NCBI GenBank assembly: GCA_964036665.1
Contig: OZ038526.1
Coordinates: forward strand, 17,174,001 to 17,238,000
Source: Gordius sp. MW1
Lineage: Eukaryota > Nematomorpha > Gordioida > Gordea > Gordiidae
Direction: 5' to 3'
Length of the DNA stretch: 64,000 nt
Shown: in pieces, positions 35,321 to 45,135 of the stretch
How positions within the stretch are numbered: position 1 is the first letter of the stretch
Layout: the number at the start of each line of letters is the position of its first letter
Notes under the pieces: generated by a model
Told to the model about the DNA's origin: nothing
Seen by the model: only the letters and a program-made list of their open reading frames with translations
Databases searched by the model: none
Position numbers and translations under genes: made by a program

Positions 35321-35773
35321 TCAATCGCTGACATTTCTCTGATCCAATCTACCCTTTTTATTACAATTACCTGTGCACCCGCACCAACACCTAGCATATG
35401 ACGGACCTACCTCGGGTTCATACTCTCGCCTATCGTTAACATAATTATTACGCCTATCGTTAACATAATTATCATCTCTAGTCCTCTTACTATATCTCAA
35501 CCAATTACCATTAAAATTATTGCCATAATTTAAATTTCTGTTAAAACTATTGATGCGACTTATCCTATTCCTCTTACAATTTTTCATTAAATGTCCAGGT
35601 TTTTTACAAATAAAACAAACTCCTGTTGACAATCTATATAATCTCTCAACTTTTTTTACTTTATAATAAATTATCAGACACATTAATATTAAAAGAAATG
35701 TTAAAATAACATATTTATCTAACAAAAAATTATTATACAGATTAAAAATTATAGGTTTTTTAGTTGTAAACAT
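35321..35773 (-). CDS. Gypsy-2 ORF1: membrane helix + CCHC knuckle gag-like protein
   Basis: 150 residues from ATG 35773. Residues about 20-40 (YVILTFLLILMCLIIYYKVK) form a hydrophobic, membrane-spanning helix. Residues about 53-66 are CFICKKPGHLMKNC, an intact CX2CX4HX4C zinc knuckle of the retroviral nucleocapsid type. An Asn/Arg-rich stretch with repeated YVNDRR follows, then CWCGCTGNC, a second Cys cluster. No capsid or matrix domain fits in this length. It ends in UGA followed by CUAG, with pol continuing in frame. The same helix-plus-knuckle start occurs at 15047. Unusual for gypsy, whose gag is normally a 300-500-residue capsid protein. Function inferred: RNA binding at a membrane. Confidence 0.75.
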   Translation of the reverse strand: MFTTKKPIIFNLYNNFLLDKYVILTFLLILMCLIIYYKVKKVERLYRLSTGVCFICKKPGHLMKNCKRNRISRINSFNRNLNYGNNFNGNWLRYSKRTRDDNYVNDRRNNYVNDRREYEPEVGPSYARCWCGCTGNCNKKGRLDQRNVSD

Positions 35774-35948
35774 TATAATTTTATCAAATTAGATATATAA
35801 AATAATTAACTTTAAAAATATTTTTACTTCTCTAAAGGTTAACAAAAATATTACTATTATGATTAATACTAATAAAGCAAAATACATTAATTAATTAATT
35901 AATTTATTTTTTTTTTTTTTTACCTGAAATGTAGTATATATAATTTTT

Positions 35949-35960
35949 CTTCTGACACCA
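35949..35960 (-). promoter_or_regulatory. Primer-binding site of gypsy-2
   Basis: Minus-strand tggtgtcagaag begins two bases after the 5' LTR. It is complementary to a tRNA 3' end reading cttctgacacca, a form typical of leucine-type tRNAs; the tRNA identity is inferred. Confidence 0.75.
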
Positions 35961-35962
35961 AA

Positions 35963-36273
35963 TAACGAGAATTGAGGGCGTTAATGTTCTCTTCTATATT
36001 TATTTCTTCAAAGCAATAATGTCATAATTTCAATATCTTTCAACAACAATTTTATAATGAATATACATATCGACTCTTCAGAACCCAATAATAATAATAT
36101 CCTTACAATCATGATATTGCGATTTTAACATTGACATTTATATATATTATGAATCATAAAAATCGTATGTATAAAGGGGGGGGGGGGAATCTTGCAGCAG
36201 GCGTCCGTAAATTATAAAGTTTTGTACGACGCAAAGGGGAAGGGGGAATCTTTCGACAAGCTCATTCATGACA
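35963..36273 (-). repeat. 5' LTR of gypsy-2
   Basis: 311 bp, nearly identical to 31202-31510. Contains the transcription start region and, on the minus strand, a run of C. Duplication ctact follows at 36274-36278. Confidence 0.93.
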
Positions 36274-37469
36274 CTACTATTTGTTTAAAAAAAATTGTTT
36301 TGGTAAAATAAAATTTAAATTACGGTTGCATGAAAATTTTTGGATAGTCGAGACCTTTTTTTTTTGCTCTCAGGAAAATTGTTGGGTAGTCAAGACCTTT
36401 TTTTTTAATCTGCCCCCCCCCTAATTCAAAACCTAGCTACGCCCATGGATATATCAACATTTATTGGCACTTTGTTAAAAGTATTTTCATTTTTCTCCTT
36501 GTTTAACGTGCAAAAAATTACAAAATTAGATTTTTTAATTTATTTAGCCACGCAGGAGGGGGGACACGACCGTCCTATAATAATAATAATAATAATAATT
36601 GAAGCAAAAAATGGCTTTGATAGTGCGTAAAAAGTTTTCATTTTCCGCAACACATGCCTACTGCATTTATCACCAGACTACCTACACGATAGATAGATTT
36701 AGATAGATAAGATATGCAGCAGTACGTGATGAGGGCAGGGCGTTTGATTGACGTTCGATACAACGTCAAAACGCATAAAACCCAATATCTCGAAAACTAC
36801 TCGACCGATTTGGCTGGAACATATATTAAAACACGCTCCGGAGTGTGGGGAATAAACTGTGAAATTTTGAGCCAAATCGGTCTGGTAGTTCTCCAAAATT
36901 GGTGGCGGCATACATACACACATACACACATAGTTTCATTTTTATATATAAGATATATTAAAAATCGTATATACAATATATAATATAAAAATAAATACAT
37001 TATATTATAAATTTTAAATATAAACTAACTTACATAATAATATAAAAAACTCGGGCCTTCGGCCCTCGTGGGAAGGGGGAGAAGGGAAGGGAAGAGGGGA
37101 AGGGAAGGGGGGACGACTCATCTGTACTTCGTATAAATGTATCATATTTGCTATGCAATTTATGGGCGAGAAAGGTGGGAAGGGGCGAGAATGCCTATAG
37201 GGGGGTATTAAATGCCTAATGATTAATTAATTATTTATACAAATTTTCCATTATAGGCAAAATGTAATATAGGCAAAATGTAATATAGGCAAGGGTTAGG
37301 GTTAGATTTAGTGTTTGCTTCTAGTTGCGTTTTACATTAGTTTTTATGGCCTTTAGTGATTATGGGTCTAACAAACTTTATATTATAAAACAACACAATG
37401 TTAATTTGCAGAATTGTTGGGAGAAATTTTTTGTTGAATTTGAACAATTTTTAATTAAAAAAATCAAAA

Positions 37470-38160
37470 ATTTGGCCAATGGTCACTTTTTCTCTATTGG
37501 TCAGTACCAACAGATACTCTATAAGTCAATGATAGCCAAAAAAAACGGAAAAAAAAAATTTTGATGCTCACTTTGGCCAATGGTCATTTTTTTCCATTGG
37601 TCAGCAGCCAGCACACGGTAAAAGTGGATATAAATTCTTAAGAGTAAAAAAAACGAAAAAAAAATTTTCGAATCACATTTTGGCCAATGGTCATTTTTTT
37701 CCATTGGTCAGCAGCCAGGACACGGTAAAAGTGGATATAAATTCATAATAGTCAAAAAAAAAACGAAAAAAAAGTTTTCGAATCACATTTTGGCCAATGG
37801 TCATTTTATTCCATTGGTCAGCAGCCAGCGGACGGCCAAAAAGTCATAATAGCAATGGTAGTAACAGGAACAATCATAATAGTCAAAAAAAACGAAAAAA
37901 ATAATTTCGATTCACATTTTGGCCAATGGTCATTTTTTCCATCGGTCAGGAGCCAGCGGACGGCCAAAAAGTCATAATAGCAATGGTAGTAACAGGAACA
38001 ATCATAATAGTCAAAAAAAACGAAAAAAATAATTTCGATTCACATTTTGGCCAATGGTCATTTTTTTCATTGGTCAGCAGCCAACGGACGGCCAAAAAGT
38101 CTTATTATCAATGATAGTAACAAGAACAATCAGAAGAGTCAAAAAAACTCCGGGATTCTA
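37470..38160 (+). repeat. Minisatellite, ~131-bp unit with ccaatgg...ccattgg hairpin
   Basis: Repeats of ttggccaatggtcatttttt, ccattggtcagcagccagcg, gacggccaaaaagtcataat, and caaaaaaaacgaaaaaaa. Five or more units; shorter variants early, 131-bp units from about 37790. Each unit can form a stem from tggccaatgg and ccattggtca. Further units occur at 38230-38400, 40150-40560 and 40750-40960. Confidence 0.8.
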
Positions 38161-38163
38161 ACC

Positions 38164-38700
38164 CAAAAACTAGTTAAATTGCATAGCAATTAGAAGTAAA
38201 CAACTTTTATTTATGTTTATTATATAACATTGGTCAGCAGCCAGCGGACGGCCAAAAAGTCATAATAGCAATGGTAGAAACATAAAACAATCATAATAAT
38301 CAAAAAAAACGAAAAAAATAATTTCGATTCACATTTTGGCCAATGGTCATTTTTTTCATTGGTCAGCAGCCAGCGGACGGCCAAAAATTCTTATTATCAA
38401 TGATAGTAACAAGAACAATCATAAGAGTCAAAAAAACTCCGGGATTCTAACCCCAAAACTAGTTAAATTGCATAGCAATTAAAAGTAAACAACTTTTATT
38501 TATGTTTATTATATAACTAGTTAAATTGCATAGCATTAAAAGTAAACAACTTTTATCTATGTTTATTATATAACAAAAACTAGTTAAATTGCATAGCAAT
38601 TAAAAGTAAACAACTTTTATTTATGTTTATTATATAACTAGTTAAATTGCATAGCAATTAAAAGTAAACAACTTTTATTTATGTTTATTATATAATAGAT
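38164..38700 (+). repeat. Minisatellite, ~62-bp unit containing the terminal hairpin
   Basis: Units read actagttaaattgcatagca, attaaaagtaaacaactttt, atttatgtttattatataa. The copy at about 38166-38230 is separated by one 131-bp-type unit from a block of four at 38457-38700. Each unit holds the family's terminal hairpin aattgcatagcaatt. Confidence 0.8.
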
Positions 38701-39329
38701 AATTTAACAAATCTTATATATAACACACCGAGGGAGAGAGAGATGAGGGGTGGGTCACCTCTTATGCATGAGATAGAGATGAGGGGTGGGGCACCTCTTT
38801 CTCATGCATAGCAATCAAAAAGCGATAACCTAATATACCCAATGCAAATAGATAGGGAGGACAACGGACAACGGACGGACAACGGACGGACAACCAAAAA
38901 CGAGCCCATAAATTGCATAGCAATTAATGAGTGGTGGTAGAAATTTGAATGAATGAATCAATGAAAAAATAAATTAGATTTAACAGCAATTAAGTAAAAT
39001 TTAATTTAAAAAGTATATAGATATATAGCTCTAACAAATATAAATATTTGTAAAAAAAGTTTCAAGTATCGGTATCGGTCGATTAATAACCGATAACGTT
39101 ATCGTTAAAAAATCGTGATATCGGTACCGATACCGATACCGATATCGGTGCAGCCCTACATTATAGCGATGTAGAATAACTAGTATAAAACTCTAAATTC
39201 GATAAATGGTCATTATCATGTGATCTATTATACTAATTAATAAATTGCTATTGAAAAAATATATTTTTAAAAATTATCACTAAACATAAATATAAGATTT
39301 CTTGTTATGATAAATGATTAATCTTATAT

Positions 39330-39490
39330 ATAAAAATGAAACTGTGTGTGTGTGTGTGTGTGTCGCCACCAATTTTGAAAAACTACCAGACCGATTTAAC
39401 TCAAAACTTCACAGTTTATTCCTGACACTCCGGATCATGTTTTAAGATTTGTTCGAGCCAAATCGGTCCAGTAGTTTTCGAGTATTCATA
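39330..39490 (-). repeat. Inverted tail fragment of the ctagctgaccc repeat
   Basis: Microsatellite gtgtgtgtg followed by aactaccagaccgattt and gtccagtagttttcgag; the reverse complement of the tail at 29220-29390 with drift. Lies just outside the hAT element. Confidence 0.6.
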
Positions 39491-39621
39491 CGCGTTGCAC
39501 TGTATACGGAAATAGAACAATAGAACAAATAGACATCAAACTTTATTTTTACTTCAATAACAGCTTTATCATCATATATGCCCTAATTTACATATTTGAA
39601 AGGTAGATAGATAATAACAAC

Positions 39622-41318
39622 TCGGGCCTTCGGCCCTCGTTGGAAGGGGGAAGGAGGAAGGGAAGAGGGGAAGGGAAGGGCGAACTCTTCTATACTCTGT
39701 ATAAAAGTAGCGTATTTGCTAAGCAATTTATGGGCGAGAAAGGTGGGAAGGGGCGAGAATGCCTATAGGGGGGTATTAAATGCAAAATGATTAGTTAATT
39801 ATTTATACAAATATTTCGCACTCTCCGGGATTCGAACCCACATTAATAGAGGCATAGGCTTTTGTAGGGGCACAGGGAACCATATAAGTAGAGGTATAGG
39901 CCCTTGTAGAGGAGGGCATAGGATAGGGTAATTATCGATGTTAACCAATTCAAAAGCGAAAATTAAAATTTCGATCACAATTGTCTAATGGTCATTTTTT
40001 TTATTGCTAAGTAGCAATTATCAGAATTTAAAAATTAGGTTTTTAATTTTATCATAAATTACCAATTAATGTAGTTTGAAAAAAAATATATACCTACAAA
40101 AACACAGGTATTGTAAGGATATCTCAGAAAATTTACAGGTGCTAAATTAAAACTTTTTCAACCACATTTTGGCCAAAGTTTTTTGCATTGGTCAGCAGAC
40201 AGCGGACAGTCTATAAATACATAAGAGTCAAAAAAACGAAGAAAAAAAATCCGTTTCACAGTTTGGCCAATGGTCATTTTTTCATTGGTTAGCAGCCAGG
40301 ATACGGTAAAAGTGGATATAAATACATAAGAGTCAAAAAAAACGAAATAAAAACTTCGGTTCACATTTTGGCCAATAATCATTTTTTTCCATTGGTCAGC
40401 AACAAACGGACGGCCAAAAAGCCATATTATCATTGGTATTAACAAGAACAATCATAATAGTCAAAAAAAACGAAAAAAATAATTGCGATTCACATTTTGG
40501 CCAATGGTCATTTTATTCCATTGGTCAGCAGCCAACGGACGGCCAAAAAGCTTATTATAAATGGTATTATTAAGAACAATATATTAATTTAAACAAAAAA
40601 ATAAAAATAAATTTGGCCTCTCCGGGATTCGAACCCATATCAGGAGATGCATAGGCTTTTGTGGGGACGGGGGCACAGGGACCCATATCAGTAGAGGCAT
40701 AGGCTCTGTTTGGGGGAGGGCATACGGTAATTGTCAATGTTAGCCAAAAAAACGAAAAAAATAATTTCGATTCACATTTTGGCCAATGGTCATTTTTTTC
40801 CATCGGTCAGCAGCCAGCGGACGGCCAAAAAATCATAATAGCAATGAACAGGAACAATCATAATAGTCAAAAAAACGAGAAAAAAAAACTTGGATTCACA
40901 TTTTGGCCAATGGCCATTTTTTTCATTGGTCAGCACCCAACGGACGGCCAGAAAGTCTTATTATCAATGGTAGTAACAAGAACAATTATAAGAGTCAAGA
41001 AAAAACCCGGGATTCGAACCCAAAAACTAGTTAAATTAATAATAGCAATTAATAATAAAAGTAAACAGCGTCATTCGGTGCAAGACACCAAGACATTCGG
41101 TGCAAGACAAGACATTCGGTGCAAGACACCGAAGAGCGTGACAAGACATCGGAAAATGGAAAGTGAGCCCATAAATTGCATAGCGATTAAAAAAAAATTC
41201 TTGTCCTCTCCCGGGATTGAACTCGAACCTCCAGGTCAGAAACCTGGCGCCAATAACTTGGTGGACGGACGGACGGACAACGGACAACAAAAAACGAGCC
41301 CATAAATTGCATAGCAAT
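39622..41318 (+). mobile_element. Helitron-like non-autonomous element, copy 3
   Basis: Starts aactcgggccttcggccctc at 39622 and ends cgagcccataa plus ttgcatagcaatta at about 41318. Contains two blocks with ggattcgaaccc and tcagtagaggcataggc (39825-39910, 40620-40700), several ccaatgg/ccattgg units, and tandem gacattcggtgcaagac (41068-41120). A tRNA-like fold sits near the 3' end. Confidence 0.7.
41205..41270 (-). repeat. tRNA-Arg(TCT)-like cloverleaf inside Helitron-like copy 3
   Basis: On the minus strand: D arm CCAA-gtta-TTGG; a perfect five-base-pair anticodon stem CCAGG/CCTGG around loop tttctga (anticodon position TCT); a B-box-like gttcaatcc. gtcc and ggac could pair at the ends. The T stem is poor. 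Shared with copy 1, hence part of the element. Confidence 0.5.
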
Positions 41319-41329
41319 TAGAAGATTTT

Positions 41330-42690
41330 ACCTGATGCAAATCTGGCCTAATTTTAGTCAGAAGTTTTTATTGACATAAATATACCCAATAAAAAAATAG
41401 AATATTTCTGATTAATTGTGTAAATCATGATTCTTTGAAATTTTGAGAGAATTTGTTAGGTGAGTAGAATTATCCACATAACCCAAATTCCTATTATGAG
41501 TGGAATATTCTAAAAAAAAGGTATTAAGTTGTTACTGACATAATCTTTTTATTTTAAACCGTTCAAAAACTTATTAATTAAATGCAAGATTTTTACGTAA
41601 AAATAATATTATTTTATCGTAGCAAGATGAATTGGATCCTTTATTCAGCTTACCTATACATGTTTTAAGTAAAAAATGCAATATAATTTCGTCTATATTT
41701 ATATCGTAAATAGATATAAATTCCAAAATTTGAAGAAGTTTGAATTTAAAAAATGTCAAGGAGGGCACGGCTCGGATTGAGCTAAATATAAAAAGGGATT
41801 TCGAGCTCAGGTCGGGCTCGGACTAATTAAATACAAAATATTGTCTCAAACCAAATAAAAATTGTTGCAAAGCACTAGCTGCGCCACTGGATAACCCCCA
41901 GCATCCTCTACAGAGCAAGTTGTAACTAAGAAAAATAAACGAAAGCGACCTCGTGATAGCCGTAAACCATAACATACCACTAGACATTCACACTCATAAC
42001 TAAAATTTACTACTACCAACCACTCTTTTTTTCTTCTATATTTTTCCCTAACGCAATAAGTATATTTGTTATTCCCATTCGCCTCTATTTCAACAGTTAC
42101 GTGATTTATTAACATAACACGTTTTTTGTATTGTTTCTTCAGTCTCAACTTTTTTTTGGTCATTTTTACTTGTTACTTTTATTTATGCCCTTCCCTGATA
42201 TCATTGCTCCTTTTCTTAATCCTATTATATTGACTATTTTCTCTACTTAATCTATTCGTCATCTCAACCCTTCACTCATTTTATTTACTTTGCCCTAATA
42301 TCTCTATGGTGGTTTGATATTTGACACCCTTCCTCTCCTTCTCACCTCATCAATCCTAGTCCATTAATAAACAAATAAAACAAGTCTAAAAATGTATATT
42401 GATCGAGAATTAAATTCGATACAATGTAATTGAAAATTTGCCCCAGTCAAGCAAAACTAAAAGGTATGATTCATTTTAAAGGTTGAATAAACTTTAAATT
42501 AAAAAAATTAATAATTAAAAAAATGTAAGTAATTAATTTAAACTATAATTTATATAAAAAAAACGACCATTTTATAAAACCATCGGTCAGGCGCCAGCGG
42601 ACGGCCAGAATGTCATAATAGCAATGGTAGTAACAGGAACAATCATAAAAGTGTAAAATATGATGTATGAGTTGCTAAATAACATGTAAG
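41330..42690. other. Unassigned stretch with a 105-codon minus-strand ORF
   Basis: The minus-strand ORF 41846-42163 begins MTKKKLRLKKQYKKRVM and contains YTYCVREKYRRKKEW and SYECECLVVCYG. It ends in ctagctgcgccactgg, which resembles a TIR of cagtggcg-type elements, so its C-terminus is TE-derived. I recognise no domain. A ccatcggtcaggcgccagcg fragment of the Helitron-like minisatellite lies at 42580. Low support for a gene. Confidence 0.25.
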
Positions 42691-42694
42691 GTTG

Positions 42695-44255
42695 GGAAGG
42701 AGCATAGACTAGATAGACTGCTCATTATACGTACACACGTACCGAAAAAGTGATGCCAATTTTACCGCCATCTTGAACATAAGAAGCAATCAACGTTATA
42801 ATGGGATTCTATATATATTCTCTATTTTTTACCTTCTATCTCACCCGGGGAGGGGGGGTGGGGTGTTTTGCCCCCCCCCTAATTTTTTACCCTCTTTCTC
42901 AGCGGAGGATAGGGGGGGGGGGCAAAGGGGGTGTTTTGCCCCCCAATTTTTTACCCTCTTTCTGATGAGGGGGAGAGGGGGGGCAGGGGCCGGGGAGGGG
43001 TGTTTTGCCCCCCCCCCTAATTTTTTACCCTCTTTCTGATGCGGGGGAGAGGGGGGGGGGCAGGGGTTGTTTTGCCCCCCCCTTATTTTTTACCCTCTTT
43101 CTCACACAGGGGGGGGGGGGGGTGTTTTGCCCCCCCCCTAATTTTTTACCTTCTTTCTGATGCGGGGGAGAGGGGGATCAGGGGGTGTTTTGCCCCCCCC
43201 CCCTCCTATATTTTTACCTTATTTCTGATGAGGGGGAGAGAGGGGGCAGGGGGTGTTTTGCCCCCCCCCCCTTTATTTTTTACCCTCTTTTTCACCCAAG
43301 GGGGGGGGGGCAGGAGGGGTGTTTTGCCCCCCCTGATGGGGAGAGGGGAGGGTGATTCGTCCCTCTTCTTATTTTTTACCCTCTTTGTCACCCAGGGGGG
43401 GGGGGGCGGAAAGCCCTTTTTAACCCTTTCATAATATTTTTGTGAATTTGTGCGGTCACAGTGGTGACAAATGTCATAATCAACATTTTCTATTGAAATT
43501 TATTTTTTTTTTAAAATTGACTATCACCCCCCCCCCCCCCTCTTCCCGGCATCAGAAAGAGGGTAAAAATCAAGAGGGGGAGGCAAAACACCCCCCTGCC
43601 CCCCCCCCCTTTCCTCCGCATTAGAAAGAGGGTAAAAAATTACCCCCCCCCCCCCCCTGGCCCCCCCCCCCCCCCCCTCATCAGAAAGAGGGTAAAAAAT
43701 TAGGGGGGGGGGGCAAAACACCCCCCTGCCCCCCCCCCCTCCCCCTGTGTGAGAAAGAGGGTAAAAAATAAAGGGGGGGGGCAAAACACCCCCTGCCCCC
43801 CCCTCTCCCCCGCATCAGAAAGAGGGTAAAAAATTAGGGGGGGGGGGCAAAACACCCCCGCCCCCCCCCTGCCCCTCCACCCTGTGTGAGAAAGAGGGTA
43901 AAAAATAAGGGGGGGGGCAAAACAACCCCTGCCCCCCCCCCCCTCTCCCCCGCATCAGAAAGAGGGTAAAAAATTAGGGGGGGGGGGCAAAACACCCCTC
44001 TGCCCCCCCCCCTCTCCCCCGCATTAGAAAGAGGGTAAAAAATTACCCCCCCCCCCTATCCTCCGCTGAGAAAGAGGGTAAAAAATTAGGGGGGGGGGGC
44101 AAAACACCCCTCCCCGGGTGAGATAGAAGGTAAAAAATAGAGAATATATATAGAAACCCATTATAACGTTGATTGCTTCTTATGTTCAAGATGGCGGTAA
44201 AATTGGCATCACTTTTTTAAAGGGAATGAGCAGTCTAAGTCTATGGGAAGGAGTG
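42695..44255. repeat. Giant inverted repeat of G/C-run minisatellites (foldback)
   Basis: The outer arms aaaaagtgatgccaatttta through gcttcttatgttc (42747-42860, inverted 44095-44217) match closely, and weaker symmetry extends to gagcagtctat words at 42715 and 44228. Inside each arm are 8-10 units of about 60-75 bp: ccctaattttttaccctctt, tctgatgcgggggagaggg, tgttttgcccccccc, in opposite orientation left and right, around a ~90-bp spacer (43430-43530). ORFs across it are artefacts of the repeats. Homopolymer lengths may be unreliable in assembly. Confidence 0.9.
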
Positions 44256-44880
44256 TGTTACATGCGAAGGGGAGAGAAGGAATGAGCGATTCATTTTAAA
44301 CGCTATGATGGATTACCCCTTTTCTCTCCTACTAGTGTGCAGGAGAGGAATACGAAGGGCAAAAGTTAAGGTAAACGCTGTTTAAAACTTTGATGATTGG
44401 GTTTGGGTTGAAATGGACTTAACTCAAAAAATAGGCCAGTATAAAACTGAGCCTATGGAAGATGTTATCCAACACCTATAGAAAAAAATATAGATATGAA
44501 AAGGGTAGGGCTAAAATCTAAAAAAATTGGTTTTGCGGATGCAGGTAGAAAATTTAGAGATTTCTTTCACGTCAAGTTGCTAATGTTTGTAGGACTCTAA
44601 GTTGGGGTTGACATAAAAACAATAATTTAAAATGGCCTGAAACATTAACGATTTTTTCAAATTTATTAATAAAATTTATCTACAAAAAGTTAAAATAAAA
44701 ATATGTCCCAAATGCATCATCCCTAGTCATTAATTATTTTTTATCTTATTGTCGTATATCAATCCGTCACTCTTTTTGAAGAGATCATATACTCAGTCCA
44801 CATACGTTAGAACTTTTTTTAAATAAATTGTTAGCAAAAGTATACTATAATTCCAAGTTATATTACAATAGAACGCTAAA
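44256..44880. other. No gene established
   Basis: A short plus-strand open stretch near 44385-44480 reads DDWVWVEMDLTQKIGQYKTE and stops; the residue mix is coding-like, but no family or splice structure is visible. Confidence 0.25.
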
Positions 44881-44890
44881 ACTTTATAAA

Positions 44891-44896
44891 TTTATT
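44891..44896 (-). terminator. Poly(A) signal of the small secreted-peptide gene
   Basis: Minus-strand AATAAA 27 nt after the stop codon of the 44923-45135 gene. Confidence 0.55.
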
Positions 44897-44922
44897 GTTC
44901 ATACATGGTATAAAATTAATGT

Positions 44923-45135
44923 TTAACCATAATAGTAGTAAGAGAATGGTAAGTTATAGGGATATATTGGAGAATATCCTGTTCCATATGCTGAAATGTA
45001 TGGGTACCCTGTGTAAGGCAAAGTTTCCAGCGGATATTGCGCATAAATGCTAAAAACGGCTAACGTTGCCAAAATCTAAAATTAATATATTTAGTAATTG
45101 TAACTATAATAATATACCAGGATGAATTTGAACAT
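44923..45135 (-). CDS. Small secreted Tyr/Pro-rich peptide, two exons
   Basis: Exon 1 is 45135-45118 (ATG, six codons), with donor gtatat. The intron is 42 nt (45117-45076) with acceptor tttag, and exon 2 is 45075-44923 (50 codons and TAA). The product is 56 residues. MFKFILILATLAVFSIYAQ is a textbook signal peptide, and the exon junction lies inside it. The mature part of about 37 residues has many Tyr plus Pro and Gly (YTGYPYISAYGTGYSPIYPY) and ends YYYYG. No Cys and no dibasic sites. Possible roles are a structural or adhesive secretion such as cuticle, eggshell or glue; I recognise no family. An AATAAA follows. A further 5' exon cannot be excluded, because the frame stays open upstream of the ATG. 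Confidence 0.7.

Larger units (their letters stand above)
31202..36273 (-). mobile_element. Ty3/gypsy retrotransposon with two near-identical LTRs (gypsy-2)
   Basis: LTRs 31202-31510 (309 bp) and 35963-36273 (311 bp) differ by about two substitutions and a G-run length, so insertion was recent. Read on the minus strand the LTR starts tgtcatgaatgagc and ends tctcgtta. Target duplication ctact (31197-31201, 36274-36278). A primer-binding site, a polypurine tract, and ORF1, pol and ORF3 in this order make up the 5.07-kb element. It is inserted in the third ctagctgaccc repeat copy, inside the hAT element. Confidence 0.95.
27683..36955 (+). repeat. Tandem copies of the ctagctgacccggcaaacg repeat
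   Basis: Three heads reading actagctgacccggcaaacg occur at about 27684, 29394 and 30329. Each is followed by ~190-bp sub-repeats (gatatttttaagggtggtt... to ggatacggatacgcatata) and a conserved tail with gattgacgttcgatacaacg, gctccggagtgg, a catacatac/cacaca microsatellite and tttcatttttatatata. Tail of one copy runs into head of the next, so they are tandem. The third copy carries gypsy-2 and its tail ends near 36955. A lone inverted tail lies at 39330-39490. This head motif is widespread in invertebrate genomes, but I cannot name the class with confidence. Confidence 0.75.
37048..38928 (+). mobile_element. Helitron-like non-autonomous element, copy 2
   Basis: Starts aactcgggccttcggccctc and ends with cgagcccataa and ttgcatagcaatt. 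Near its start is ggcaaaatgtaatata (x2) plus gggttagggttaga, the inverted copy of a unit at 26745-26790. The interior holds two minisatellites (37470-38160, 38164-38700). No ORF for a Rep/helicase. It lies inside the hAT element. Confidence 0.7.
24564..39158 (-). mobile_element. hAT transposon, 14.6 kb with nested insertions; perfect TIRs and 8-bp duplication
   Basis: The left end tagggctgcaccgatatc (24564-24581) is matched perfectly by its inverted copy at 39141-39158. Both are flanked by cattatag (24556-24563 and 39159-39166). The TIR sequence and 8-bp duplication are classic hAT. Subterminal ccgataccgatac words follow at both ends. The original body is 24564 to about 27680 plus 38929-39158; the 11 kb between was added by later insertions. 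The transposase runs on the minus strand. Confidence 0.96.

Noticed and set aside
42773-43784. Several ORFs rich in Gly, Pro and Arg on both strands
   Set aside because: They are translations of the G/C-run minisatellite in the giant inverted repeat.
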